A DNA stretch of 64,000 nt from assembly GCA_004794785.1 (NCBI GenBank), contig SJOL01005677.1, positions 79,117-143,116 of the forward strand. The letters run 5' to 3'. Each line of letters begins with the position of its first letter. Position 1 is the stretch's first letter. The notes below the pieces were generated by a model. It did no database searches, was not told where the DNA came from, and saw only the letters and a list, made by a program, of their open reading frames with translations. Source of the DNA: Opisthorchis felineus. Lineage: Eukaryota; Platyhelminthes; Trematoda; Opisthorchiida; Opisthorchiidae. This document shows positions 32,546 to 46,115 of the stretch, one piece after another. Made by a program: the position numbers and the translations under genes.

Positions 32546-35500
32546 GAGAAATTGCACTGTTTCCTTACACACTTTATTCGTGCTATCGGCTGCCTTGTTT
32601 CCAGTTATGTAACTTATACCTTTACTTGTGTGCCATCATTCACTCCAAAGATTGTCTCCTCTTGTTAACACCCCACCACAAAACTCCCACATATAAGCTG
32701 ACGAACATGCAACCAATGGTTTCCTCGATAGCTGCGTCGGGCTCCCCTGATGTACACCAAGCCCGCACCCTGTTTACGGGACTAGAAATAACTGGTCTAC
32801 GGATAGTCTGGGGAAGAATCCAGGAAAATTATATTTAGTGCGAGCAAAATCGAGCACTTTTCAAGCTTCACCAAGATACGCGGTTAAAATAAACCTAGAA
32901 CAAGCTGCTGATAATGATGAAAAATGCCAGGTAACGAGCTATCATTTATGGGTTTGGTCAGAATAGTAACGTAGACTTACACCACTGTAATGTAAATATA
33001 GTGACAGTAAAAAGCAGAAGATTTCATCTAGCTAATCAGCGAACCACTGGCTACGTGCTTGGTTGGATTACAATGTCTCCACACCAGACGGGGTGAACAA
33101 AACGATAGCGAACATTGTACAGTTTAAACAGGAGATATTTAGGCAAACAGGGATAGTGCTCAATTTAGCGGGGGAAAACGCCGTAGCAAACTACGTTGGA
33201 AGGCACGCAGCAAAGGTTTCGGACTGAGTTCACGAAGTGACTGTAATGACCATTTCGATTGTTTGAGCAACGAGCACCAAAGTTAGCAACCAAACCGGCA
33301 AAACTCCGAACGAATGGTTACGCAAGTGTGCTGTACTATAAAAATAAAAGTAGGTACATGGATACAAAATTACAAACCTCAACGGTTTTCGACAAACGGC
33401 GAGGTACTCCAAAAAGCAAGCAAAGCCGAAATGGATCAACAGTCCGCACGTGATCGAAACTGAGTTGCGAACTGATGCATAAAAACAAATTTGGAGCTGA
33501 CCAAAGTTTCGGTACAAAAATAGTATAACAGAAGCGGTAAAAACGATCTGCGAGGAAAACGGAACTGCAAAGGTCTTTGTCAAACCGAACTAGAGTTCAA
33601 TTATACCAAAAACAAAAGGGGGCGGTTCATTTGAGTTGTTAACCGAGAAGGCGGTCACTCACGGTGGGAGGCAATTTTAAAGATATACAAAGTTGCAACA
33701 GTGACAGCAGATGTCCTATTGGGACAGCGTGGATAGGATTCAAAGGTGGCCCCTACAACGTCGTTGCGTGGAGAATGAGAGAGTCGGAAGTCTTTTATGG
33801 ATCTCGTAAATCTTCAGGATATATGTCAATGTCCCCTACAATATCTTACAGAGTTTAAACACCATGATGAAACGTACTATAAACGTAGTAGAAACGCAAT
33901 ACATCAGTATAATCTGGATTAAATAATAATTAAGGTTGGAAATCCGCCTCCGGTTTAAACGCCCTTGGACACTCCGTAGATCATCCTGTCGATTCATCAT
34001 CAGTCTTTTCCGAGCACTGGTTTCTCGTTGCACAGTATAACTAGTGCGAACCACTTCCAATCTAGTGACTATATCATAAAACAAGGGTTTTCAGAGAGGA
34101 CCTCAGCCAATGGTGGTCCTCAACCACACAAAATATCTCAACAAGCTGAGCAGAATTGTACCTCCTGAGAATTGCCGTTCAATGCAAGGATAGGAGGATG
34201 TCCCCTCCATTGGGAGAAGTTGAAATTCCGTGCACACTTAATCCAGCAGAGAAGCAACTGACGGTGGTCGACTGTGTTGAAGGAAACCGAACACAAGAGA
34301 AGGCCCGAATGTCTAAGTAGGCAAGGCAATTGCGCCCGGAGGCACAAGACGAAGAATAGCCAGAAGACTAAACAATGTCAGAATGCAGGAGAAGGAGGAT
34401 GCAACAAAAAAATGCTTACCACCACAATGAGATTGGCAAGCCTCAGCAAGTCATGCACTTTGACCAAGTCCCCCGGCAAAACCATTTTCAGAGCTACGCC
34501 TCATCATCAGGCCACTTGAATCTGTTAACTTATTTGCCTGTCCACAACATCACATGTGTTTTACAAAAAATAACGCACAATAATAAGCAAATGAAACTGT
34601 TTTATTAACATTCTTGTCCAATTGTGCAGCAAAGCAAACATACTTACTTAGCTTTCCGTTTTCCTAATGTCCAGGTCCACGAACACCGATATCACTGTGA
34701 GCTCAAGCAACCAGATTTATCTGGCTGAGAGGTTGCTTTGTGCGAGAAAGTTTTTCCTCCCGCTAGTTCCACGCATAGCTCGGCTATTCCTTCAGAAAAT
34801 TGCAAATAAGGTCAATAATCATAGAGCAAAATGTCCCGTTCTCTCAGTACTCTCGGAAATGGAGAGAGTGCGATTAGCAATTAGTATACATGAAACAAGG
34901 TGCGGTTTTTTCAATGGAACTTGAACTACTTTCCTCTGTATTTTGTTTTGGTAGTTACAGAATGTTACACATACTAGAATGAACTGTCGTCAAAGTAAAA
35001 TCCGAATCACCAAGATAACAAACGCATGCAAGGATGTGGAATTCAGGGCTGCACATGCTACTTAGCTTCAATGGATTTCTTAAAACAGCTGTTATTTTTT
35101 GTCACTACGTATTCTCGACAGACTGGCCACCGTTTTAGTATTTTATTGTATGACCTCCACGAATTAGACATCAAGTTCTCCACTAACTGAAAATCGATCC
35201 AGCTAGGGTTCATTTCAAGGGTAAGCTGACCGGGTATCTAGTTCACTTTAAACGTAAAAGTCGTATACAGTGAGGAGCACTGTTAACGAAGAAAACACAC
35301 AATGCAACCAGTTAACTATTAAATTAAATTTACTTCCGTACACTAGGAAGATATACCAACATGAGTATTGTACAAAAGGATGACTGTCTGGTGAATCCAG
35401 AACTAGCTACCTACCTTTCAGAATACCCGAGCGTAAATTTGTTCTCTTCAGTCCAGTTAATTTATCACTACCATGAAGATGCATAATACAAGAATTACCC

Positions 35501-37790
35501 GTAATTGTATATAATGACCCTAAGTTGGTACAGGCGTTAGTAGTGTAACTGGAGCCTTAGTTGCAATCAAACACTGATTGAGTGAAAATACAAACTGACA
35601 ACAAAATAAGAATCGTCCAAACAGTCCCACTGAAGCTAGTTGAACGCATAGCTGTAAACTGCACCTTACAACACGAAGTTGTTACCTTACTGGATCTGCA
35701 CTTGTGTATCGATCTGAACGCTTTGTACTTTCAGTTTAAGCATAACCGCCTGTCTAAGCAAGCATAAGTCTACAGGTTTTATGCACTGTGAGTATATTAG
35801 AATGAGTCCACCTTTCTTGGGCGCACGCACTTAAGCATTCTTAACCCTATTCGAATTACAATGATCAACGTGTCTGGAGGTAACACTAAATTGGGTTCGT
35901 ACTCTGTTTCGCCATAATGAAGGCATTCCCGCTGACTCTCAGCGTGATAGGAAAATAGTCGCACACCCACAGTGCTTTTTCAGAATGAGAATCGGGACAG
36001 TTAAACAGATTGTCCACTTAACTCTGGCCACTTGGTCCCAAGATATAAAAGTACAAAGTCGGAGAGTTTGGATAAACTGTGCGGGGATATTTTCATGGAG
36101 GAAACTACTCATAAAGTTGTTGAAAACTCTCGAACAGCCTACGGCTCATCAGGTGAATATCAACAGTTCAAATACAAAAGTCCCTCAAGTCAAACATAAG
36201 GTTGACGGGGTCCTGTGAGATGTTTCTTTAGCTGTTGCAAAACGGATTCAGAAGAATAATTTTCAGATACAACTGCTATGTTCTTGCTTTAATTTTCGAA
36301 TGGGTTGTTGAGATATTAGACAGTGCTTTGACATGGACCAAAGCTGACGTTGGTTTGGAAGTTATGCGCAGTTCGTAATCCAGAAGCCCGTAGCAGCGTG
36401 GAAACGGATGATGATAAATGATAAAATGTTGACCACACAGCTTTCTGTGGAAAGTCTTCACAGCAAAAATTGGAATTTAATCCTGCTATTCAGTTTGGCT
36501 GTAGTCTTTTTCCATTATCGACTGCGAGCAAGAAACAATTTGGAAACAATCTGGAAACTGTTGCAGTTGGACCGCACTTGTTATATTTTCTGAAGCATCG
36601 GCTGCTACGTGAGTACAGAACAAAAAGCTGCTTCCCACTCGAGTGAACATTTACACTCAGATAAATGATAATCCGTTCAAATTGAGAAATAGACAGGCCT
36701 GAGACTTTGTGAGCTGCCTTATTTTGAGATTTCACGTAAGTGCTTACATCTGTTTGTACATTTGTACAAATGAGCCTAGCATTCTTCACGGGGTCGTTGT
36801 TACATTAGCGGCTGAGAATGTGCGAAAATAGGTTTGTTCAATATGAATCTTACTGCAAGCTCTCTCTTTCGTGACTGTTAACAGCTAATGATAATAATGC
36901 TAACCAGCTTATCTTAGATGGCCCTAACATGGTTGATCACGAATTACTAGGGTACTGGATCTTTTAATTGCCAGCTGTAACAGGTACCAATTAGGAAGTA
37001 GCTCAAATGTTCACCGTTTGAGGAGGTAACACACAGCACACACTCATTTCCGCGTCATTCGTGAATCAAGAATTGTGGCTCTGTTTGTAAATGCACCCCC
37101 AGAATAAGACACTCGGTAACACTGAGCGTAGAATCCAAAAGGTCACCTGGCTTGACACCAGTCCTAATTCTCGCACGAGCAAGACGTGCCGCCGTCATAT
37201 CCACCGGCCGGAGAAATTTCACATGATATTGGATTAACTAGGCGAATTTTCAATTAGAACTGGTTTACCGTGCCCAGATGGATTCGATTTGAACGCATCC
37301 AATCTCGAGTCAAAAATGTGAAATTCGAATCCTTATACGGTCGATGATATGTGCTAATGAAGACCTCAAATAACAAAAGAATACCAGTTTATTGCTCAGT
37401 TTCTGATATGTCCAACCGCAATAATTTTTGTACAGGTGCCAACTGGCATAATATGCGTATTTTAATGACATTAAGCATCAGACAAAATTTAGTCAGCTGA
37501 TTTACAGCTTAAAATTCCAGCTACCATATCAAGCTTTGCATACATTCTGACTTCCGCAATTGATAAGTTTCAATCCATCGGTAAAAACGACAAAAATCTT
37601 TAAACGAATAATCCACCATCATCAGTTTCAATAAACAGCACAGTCATCCGAATGTAATAAAACTGCTCTTTGCAACATTCACCCACAGTCTATACAGAGC
37701 AAATATATCCCGAAGCGGAACTCTTATCAGTGTACTGAAGGACCTCAGTTTGAAAAAAACTCAAATTTTTAATCAAGAGGAATTTCTCAG
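32546..37790. other. Unassigned AT-rich, mostly unique sequence
   Basis: From here the density of recognisable repeats drops sharply. I found no exon with both a clear splice context and a domain. Open frames up to 117 codons (33230-33583, minus) have low-complexity composition and no motif. It is probably intronic or intergenic. Confidence 0.35.
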
Positions 37791-37795
37791 CAGCA

Positions 37796-37878
37796 ATGCT
37801 GCGGAGCAAACTTCTTACATCACGGGCTTTAATGAAGCTGTTTTTCATTTCTCCTGTTTGTCAAATTCTTGCCGCAGG
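37796..37878 (+). CDS. Candidate first exon (signal/transit-like N-terminus)
   Basis: ATG at 37796 begins MLRSKLLTSRALMKLFFISPV, a basic-hydrophobic start like a signal or mitochondrial transit peptide, and GCCGCAG|GTAGTT about 83 bp on is a possible splice donor. The open frame itself runs to 38146 without similarity to anything I know. No downstream exon could be paired. A weak prediction that could be chance. Confidence 0.2.
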
Positions 37879-37884
37879 TAGTTT

Positions 37885-40800
37885 TTGCCACACAACTGAT
37901 GCTTTAATACAAAAACACTTAATAAAAACGTTCGCCTGTTCAGACGTGAAAATTCAGGTGCGTCCAACATGCGCTGGTGGAGTAGTGGCAACACGCTCTT
38001 CTCTCTTGTCAGATATCCGGAGTCCATACCCCTGCACCGCCATTAGATATACCCTGCTGATGAGATCCAGTGCTCCCCCCTTAATGTGGTGGACTCACCA
38101 GAATAATTACGCCAGGACAGGAGGACGACTGTTCAAACAAAAGTGATGTGAATATGAACAATACATATCCCACAACCCCCCCAAAAGAAATAATTTAATA
38201 ATAATGCATGTTTTTAGCATACTTCTTGACAGCACTTCGTACTGATTTGCTTGGCCAACACTGGGGCTAGTAGAAAGTCGAATGCTACGATGTCGACCAT
38301 CTGCAAATTGAAGCAACAAGACTTTGTGGACTTAACTCAGCAAAAGCCGTTTGGTTGTCTCAGTCGGATACTGCAAGTGAACTTCACGTGGTCTTGTTCT
38401 TGGTTAACTGGCCAAAGCTCGTTAGAATTTCGACTGCCAGCGAGTTGTCAGTCAAATACCCATAACTCTCCACGATTCTCACGAAAGACCTCATAATTGC
38501 AAGCCAAGAGCCTCACCTTTTAAGAGTTCACAGGTACGAGCCGGAAGTGATCGGCTCGGGTCATGGAAAGACCACTTATGGCTTATGAATGTCACGTGCT
38601 TCGGCCAAATTGCACAGTGTGTTTAGTTTCGGCTATCCGCATGGATATATCAGATAAAATGAGCACTCATATTCCTGTAAGTTTTGTCTGTTATTGCTGG
38701 ATCTAAAATTTACGATGTTCCCGGAAAACGTCTTTTTACAGGCTCAGTTTTGTCGGTCATTTTTTGTAATACCTCGCAACCTAATGGACACACATGAAAA
38801 GTTTATCAAAACTGGAAATTAAGGTTAAAGAGTCCTTTTAATCGGTAGTTATTTGATCTCATGAACATTATTCAGTGAAAAAAGTTTAGGCAGATTTTCC
38901 CAACCTCTTTATACGGGTCTTTGGTTTTAGTCTGCAACGAGAGTTTTACCTTCTATATTGATCACCTTACTGAACTTGAATCGGCTCACAAAAGTTATCG
39001 CAGAACTTGTCAGATCGGAGAATTATGTCGTCATCATGAAAAGGAAGTGTTTTAGCGAAACTCAGATGGTTTTTTCTAACTACACCACAATATTGCATGC
39101 GTGAGAGCGCAGGTCAGACTCATGTTGCTTTTGGTTAGCTTAAACTGGTCGGTTGAACATGTTGATGTTGGTAAAGAAAATTGTCCAACTGTTTATCGAT
39201 TAATCACTTGTTTTGAAGCGGGACAGAAAAAAACAGGCCAAGATGAAATGACCAATCAGTGCTGAATCGATTCTTTGTTAGAAAAATTATGAGATCATCC
39301 TTTCGGATAAGCTGAACAAGGAAACGTAGGCAAGTCATCCTAAGCTGCCCGTCAGAAATGTTTGATTTCAGTCACATACTTGTCTTGAATCATTTACGGT
39401 TGCTGATGTTTTGAGTGTGTCCAGTGTTTGCAGACTTTATCAGACAAACAAGTAGCAAATATGGAAATTTTCCACTAGCGAGGAAAATAGTGCAACCAGA
39501 ATTTGCGCCAATTGCCTGATGCAACTTTTTCCGCATTTTATTATCGTCTGAAAATCTACCCATCCCAAGCGTCATGGAACTCAGAGGGTTTGAATGTTAT
39601 TAGTATTTTATTCTCATTTCAGTGCAAGTTTTTTAAATCTGAAACTGCGAATCGTTGAGATGTCGTGTTCTATAAGTACAACATTTGCGTTAAACTTTGC
39701 AGTCTGGAAGTAGAACGTTGTAACTCTTATTTGTATAGTATATCTGACGTACAAATCTTTTCCCTACTAATGGCCCAATAAATGCACCAAATGTCCGAGA
39801 CCTCTCGTGAAGTCGCGGGCTTAGTTCCTCTCCATGGGCGTTTGTCGTTTTATTTACCTCACCTTTACTGAGGTTCCAATACGAAATCACACAATTTGCC
39901 ACCTTTTCTACAGTAACATTTATTTGTTTTGAATGTACAACATTACATTGAAACCGCACGCATTTCTTGATTGTGGCTGAGCAAACTGCCAGCATGAATT
40001 AAGACGGTGTAGGTAAAACAACTATAAAATAAACAAACTGTAAACTAAATGTTGTTTAGTGAATCTGATAAGCGACATGGGAAACATGTACCTCGACAGC
40101 TGCGGGCAATTTGACCTCTCAGAGAGAGAGAGAGAGTAAACATTCATATTATGATAAATAGTGTTTATTATCGAGAATTCAAAAATAATCACAGGTTTTG
40201 TAGAGCTGTTGAAGTCTTACCTCCGACTTGTATGATGGGACCACTGAAACTAGCTATTGCTTTCTATTCACAAGGCAGTTTTTATAATTTGTAAAAAACT
40301 GATTCACTTGATTTGATACCAAAGATCACTTGCCTACATTCTTAACTACCATTATCGTGAGGTAATGCAAAACTCGGAACGAAGAAGATGCAAAAAGCGC
40401 CGTTCTTAATATTTATTTGATATTTTCCGTCTAGGCAATATTAACATTATTCTTCCCCCTAAAGGGAAGGGCCCAACAGAAAGATGAAAACAGAAGTAAT
40501 AACTTTGTTGCAGAATTCTGGGCTTTCAAGGGAAACGATCAGGAACATAATGTCTCCACTTTCCAGCGGGAGTGGTTCAGCATCAATCTTGCTCCAACAC
40601 AAGCGAACAACGAACAAAGTTCAGCTAGCCACTCCAGCCAAAGATTGACAATGTGCGTGACAGTTGTGTGTCGTTTTCTTTACAGTTTCCAATTACGTTT
40701 AGATAATTAGAAGAACTCCAGGCAGAATCCGTGAAGATCCAACAGCGCTCACCTCAACAGTGACCGTTTTCACTAGGTCAAATTACGGCCTATCTTCTTC

Positions 40801-43800
40801 AAACCTTCCGCTGGCAAGTGTGTGGATTTGAAAATACAGCTTCCTTTGCTACCCATTGGATGTCACATAAGCTAAGTTCACGTCGTCCACGTAGAATAAG
40901 GAAAGTTCCGATTATCTAGTTTTCGGTCAATTGGAAATCCCATACAGTCTACTTTTACTCATTTTGTGATTTTTTGTGAAAAGTATGTAAACCTTGGGAT
41001 ACAATTTGTTGGCGAGCCTTAATCAGACGATTTAAAACATAGCATGAGAATTTTGGACATCTAACTGGAAGTGTAGTTTGGTTTCATATATTTCTGGCAG
41101 AGCACACTCCATGTGGATAGTGCTCACCAGGCATTTTAGTGACGATTACTCAAGTAGTGGAGTTTATAGTTGTAGGTAAAAATGCTCATCCAGGTAGCGA
41201 GTCTCTTCATTTTTTGGCCAATTTAAATTTTTAAGGAATACATGTCTAAGTAAAGCACCGGTAAACAGCTGATTCCCTTTCACCTTCAAGGAACATCATT
41301 ACACATTTTCTGTAAATTAAAATACAAAGTTAGACCCTTGTTTTACCTGAAAAATGCAAAGAAGGACGACGACTGCGGGCAACACAGAGTGGAAAACATT
41401 TTGCTTTAAATACACGAATAAAAGAGTTAGGTGGAGCGCTGTCCACAATATATCAAGAACTCCTCAAGTTCGATGGAAACTGATGGCTTGTGCCATCTGT
41501 GAGCAAATCCTGGATAAGTATTGACTGGTTAACATGGCCCACTGCTCGTAGCGCTTTTCAAGTGAAGTTGTAGTGCGAAACTTGAATGTCTTCTTGCAAT
41601 CAAAATTTCCTTCGCCTTCTATGGGGCGTGTTTTAGATCCTGGCTTAAGTTCATCGACTGATCATTAAAATAAGTAAATTGTAGTTCATTCAACCGCAAT
41701 AACTTCTGAGGCTATCCGGGAGAATATTTTCCCTCCAAGCAAATGGTTTTGGTCACATGAATATCATTTAATCTTTATGAACATAATTCCCCTTGAAGTA
41801 AATTCTCAAAGACCTAACTTTGGGATTAAGACTGGCCACCATGCTTTTGATCGTTAAGTTATCCCAAAAGCACCTGCATAAATAGCTTCTAAGGAACACA
41901 CTCGGAAATGGAGCTGTAAAAATAGGTTCTGCAAACACATGACTGGTAACGAACAGCAGTTAAGGAGTGCGTGAAGAGATGGTCAGTCGATTGAACACCG
42001 GGAAGCCGTATAAAGAATGTCCACATACGATGAATTAGCGGTGTATGCTGCTCAATATTGATGCTTCTACGGTTTGAAAGGAAAGTTTCACTGTCCCCAA
42101 TGTCCTTCAAGCATGGGATTGTGTGATGCGTTTTTGCTGCTGTAGACTGTTTTTCCACAAATAGAACGCTGAATCTGACTTTAAGTGCTGGCCAAGCTTG
42201 CTATGCAGTACGATTATAACATAGCTTTAAATGGCACTCACTGTTAACAATTTCCACTGCGCCAAAGCGAAGAGTGTTTACTTGTGGCGAAACCATTGGC
42301 AACGAAAGAACCAGTAGGATGTGATAACGTGTCGTTTCTACGCTTACAACAGCATTTCGGTTTCCAGGTGTTTTTTTCTTTCAAAAGCTGAATTGAGTAG
42401 ACCAAGGATCAACTTGGGGCTCACTTTGTTCGAGGATTATTCGACGCCACTAAGGCCCGAAAGATTCACTTTGACGACTTTTTCCCAATAAATTGTGCAA
42501 AGTTTGGGCCAGGTGCTCAAATGAGCGAAGCTCTGTGAAATGAACTTCTGCACAGTGAGTAGTTTGTTTGCTGGAAATAGAGGATTATTATCATGTTTAA
42601 ACTGAAGTAAAAATAAATGAACCAAGCTTTTCGTGCTTTTTGGATCCTAGTCCCACGTAGCTGAACGCACTTCAGGGTATACTGTCTGCTTCATATGGCC
42701 AACTCTGTTAGATAGTTTTGGAGTGCATTGGTCTATACATATGGCCGTTGATAATGTTTTCTAGGCTGGCATCATATTCAGGTGTCGAGTCTGCTAGGAT
42801 CAAAATATTCCTGAAGATGTGAAAGGATATTTGTCCACTCATCGCTCTTCCTTACTTCATGCCTTGACTCAGTAGCACAGAAAGGGGGCTTTTGGTCTCG
42901 TTACTCTTCTATTTCCACTTCCACCTGATGCTCCCTACCTGAACGTTTTTTCCGTTGATTCGTTTTACTGTAACACGCCAGTGGCCGGAAGACTTAATCG
43001 ACAAGCCCCTGGGAACTCTCGGAACACAGAAACATGAGAAAATAAGTTGCTGTCCAAAGTTTGAACCGTCTGACAATCTTTGCATATTTATCTTTATCTC
43101 TGAAACCCTGACAAATTTGGCAGTCACTGGCACCAAGAAGTCTGGTAGACAAGGAAACTGAAGCAACACGAACACCAAGACAACATGTGTCCTGTAAATT
43201 ACGCACACCTATGAGCTTATGCATCACAAGATCTGGAAAACAAAAATAGTTCTAAGCGCATAATGAACAGTTATGGTGTAGCACTTGGTCAAAGGAAACA
43301 AATAACCGGTTCCGGAGAATTGGGCACGCCCGTAGTTGACAGTATCCTGTAATTATTTTTATCATAAACCTAGGTTTACTGTTGTTAGGAGTAAGGTAAG
43401 AAGTTAACAGTTGCTCCAACAGTAGCGAAGGGTCGATTGCACTCTTTTTCTTTCCAAATTTTTCGTCTAAAGTTCAACTAACTATGGCCTTAATGTTTGA
43501 AAGCTTCCACGTTTTACTGCATGTTTCGAGCTGTGCAATGGGCTCACGTGCAAATGGGATTCGGCAACCTTCCATTCAAATGCATACGTGTTGCACCCAT
43601 AAGATCAACCGACCAATGTTTCTTATTCGGCTACAGTCGGTGTTTGCTTGCTGCTGTGTTATTAATTTTCCGACATACATGAAAGATGACCTAAATAACA
43701 ATTACTTGAATTTTCTCTACGGTTTCTCGAATACCAGTCGTATACTTTCGAAAGTCACACATTTATGACAAAATATAGTCGCTTTCGGCCATTGAGGAGT

Positions 43801-45920
43801 TGGTTTCTTGCCAGTGGTACCCTTCCAGAATGTTATTTTTCTTAGTTTGGTGATTTTTGTTTGGTTTTGGGGACTGTTGCGTTTGCACTCAAGCTGGATC
43901 TCATCCACCCACACTGTCACACACCCACCCAACCTGAAACGAACAACTTTGTATCTCATTCTGCAGCGGAAAATTTCGTTACGTTATTCCACCATTTCAA
44001 CTGCGGTATTGTACACCATTCATTATTATCTTTCTATAAGCACCCATTGACGCATGAATGTCCGTTGACGCGGGAGAATGGCTTTTCTATAGATTTGCTT
44101 GGGTGAACATGACTTAGGAAGATAACACCCTTCATTTTGGCTTCAAATCATCTAACTAGACTCGAAATTAATCTGTTTTTTCCTCACACATACCCGTCCG
44201 TCTAAATGATCGAAAATTGTAAAAATTGTTTGTTTTAACTGAAAGACCCCAGTGGACTTTTGACCTTCTTTGGCATGATGCCCGAAAAATGTTTATTTCT
44301 TTCCAAAGCGTTAACAGTCTTTTATCGCCACCTTTACAACTTTGCTTGAGAAATTTTTCCCAAAGTTTAAAAGGTAAAACTGACAACAATGCATTTTCTT
44401 AAAATCCGGTTACGGTCCACTAGCGAGCATGAACGTATGTGGCACAAGCTCCAAGCTATAAAAAAATTTGGGTACTGGTGGGTGCGCTGAAGCAATGTAT
44501 TTATAATCTTGCTCTTAAGGATCTATAAAAGCTAAGAGCAGTTCCTTTTATTTACAAGCAAGCAGCTTCCTAACACAGTTTAACGACCCTGCTACAACAG
44601 GCCATGTCCATAGTTATTGGTCAGGTGGCTGTTGATCTGTTTGTCAAGTCTGAAAATTAGCTTACAAACATTTCGTCACCAAACCAAGAGACATCTTCCT
44701 CAAGATATATCGTTTACCGCGTGCCCGCGATGTACCCACTTTTGGTGTCGAAGCATATGCAAGCCAATTCCCAAGCTTGCCGGATAGCTCAACAGCCGCC
44801 TGATCAACGACTACAAAGCATGCGAGTCGCAACTTTTCTTGTATGTGATTATCAATTCCAACAGATCTAGTTGACCAGTTCCGAAAGTGACCATTACCAA
44901 AGAAGGCCACCTCTGGGAAAACAACCACGAACTGATCTGAAACATCATTCGATGCATCTTCACAGACAAAATAACTTATGGTCTATCCCTTCAGACTGGT
45001 CATTCAGAATGGGTCAAATGTGATAGTGAATAGGCTATAGTGCACACTGCGTGGGGTGTAATCAAAGTGACACACTTCGCTCGCACTGCCGCCTTAACGA
45101 TCACTTTAGCTTCATAAAAGGCAAGCACATGGGTGACAGCTGTCAATATGCAGTCAGAACGGATGAGAACCAGAAGGCTGGTGCTGTGTGTTCTAAAGTC
45201 ACCAGGTTTCTCTGGGGATAGATCTCTGGCAAGTCAAGGTAAGACTAGGGCACCCCTATTTAAGTACTTATCAGAGTGAAGTTTACTAGAAAGATGGAGG
45301 CAGTTTCTTGCTTTGAGGGCTGCAACTTAGACAGCTGTGCTGAAGAAACCAGAGACTCGCTTAAGTTGTCTATCTTTCGGTTACCTTCTGCGTAATTTTT
45401 GTGCACTTACCCATCGCCGAATTCCCCTCCACTTCCACTGAACTGGAACCCACGCATGCGTTCTACAGTGGGGCAGATAACGTTGTAAATCAAAATTTAC
45501 CCATCATATAAAAATATAGAGTGCAAATAAAAGACGCAATGGAAACCAAACGCTTGAGTAGCCCTGAGTTACATAGTGTGCGTCCTGAATACCTGCAAAT
45601 CAACCAAACGAAAAAGCTTGACGGGGGATCTTCAAGTACGCTAATTTCTGCACCGAAATGTCCCTGAACTGTTCAAAATTATTTTTGGCATGTTGTCATA
45701 GTTGCTGTTGTTGCTGAGTGCAGTTTGAGTTATTCACGAAAACAAGAGTTCACTTGTGGAAATCAGCCTCCAGCAACTTACGTCCCGTGGTTGACGTTCA
45801 GAAAGTTTTTCATGTAAAATTCTCAAAGCGGTCACTGAGCCAATTTCGTGGAAGTTTCTGTGCAGAAAAGGTAGAAAATCTCAGATTAGGTGATTGATGC
45901 GTGATATCACGTTAATTTGC
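37885..45920. other. Unassigned AT-rich sequence
   Basis: No gene, RNA or transposon recognised over about 8 kb, apart from the (AG)8 run at 40121-40136. Short frames at 39690-39995 (minus), 43484-43768 (plus) and 44662-44928 (minus) were inspected and show no domain or convincing splice sites. Confidence 0.35.
40121..40136. repeat. (AG)8 microsatellite
   Basis: Perfect dinucleotide run in unique sequence; potentially length-variable. Confidence 0.9.
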
Positions 45921-45925
45921 TTCAG

Positions 45926-46115
45926 AAAGCGCTCCATCAAAAATATGGCAATAAGTGCGGGTTTTTCTACGGCCGATTGCTCCGAACACGTGCAACAACT
46001 GTACAGGAGTCATATTGCTATGCATGAAAGTGAAGTGGCAGCGACATCATTAATCTTACATCGAAAGCAATATGTAAAGCAAAAACCAGAAGATGAAGTA
46101 GCTTGTTGTCTTCAC
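45926..46115 (+). CDS. Candidate internal exon, unknown protein
   Basis: 190 bp between an acceptor (ATTTGCTTCAG|A) and a donor (CTTCAC|GTAGGT), open throughout in the frame reading RSIKNMAISAGFSTADCSEH, then LYRSHIAMHESEVAA and KQKPEDEVACCLH. Composition is protein-like (charged, helical). The exon enters in phase 2 and leaves in phase 0. I do not recognise the protein and found no matching flanking exon. Confidence 0.35.
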
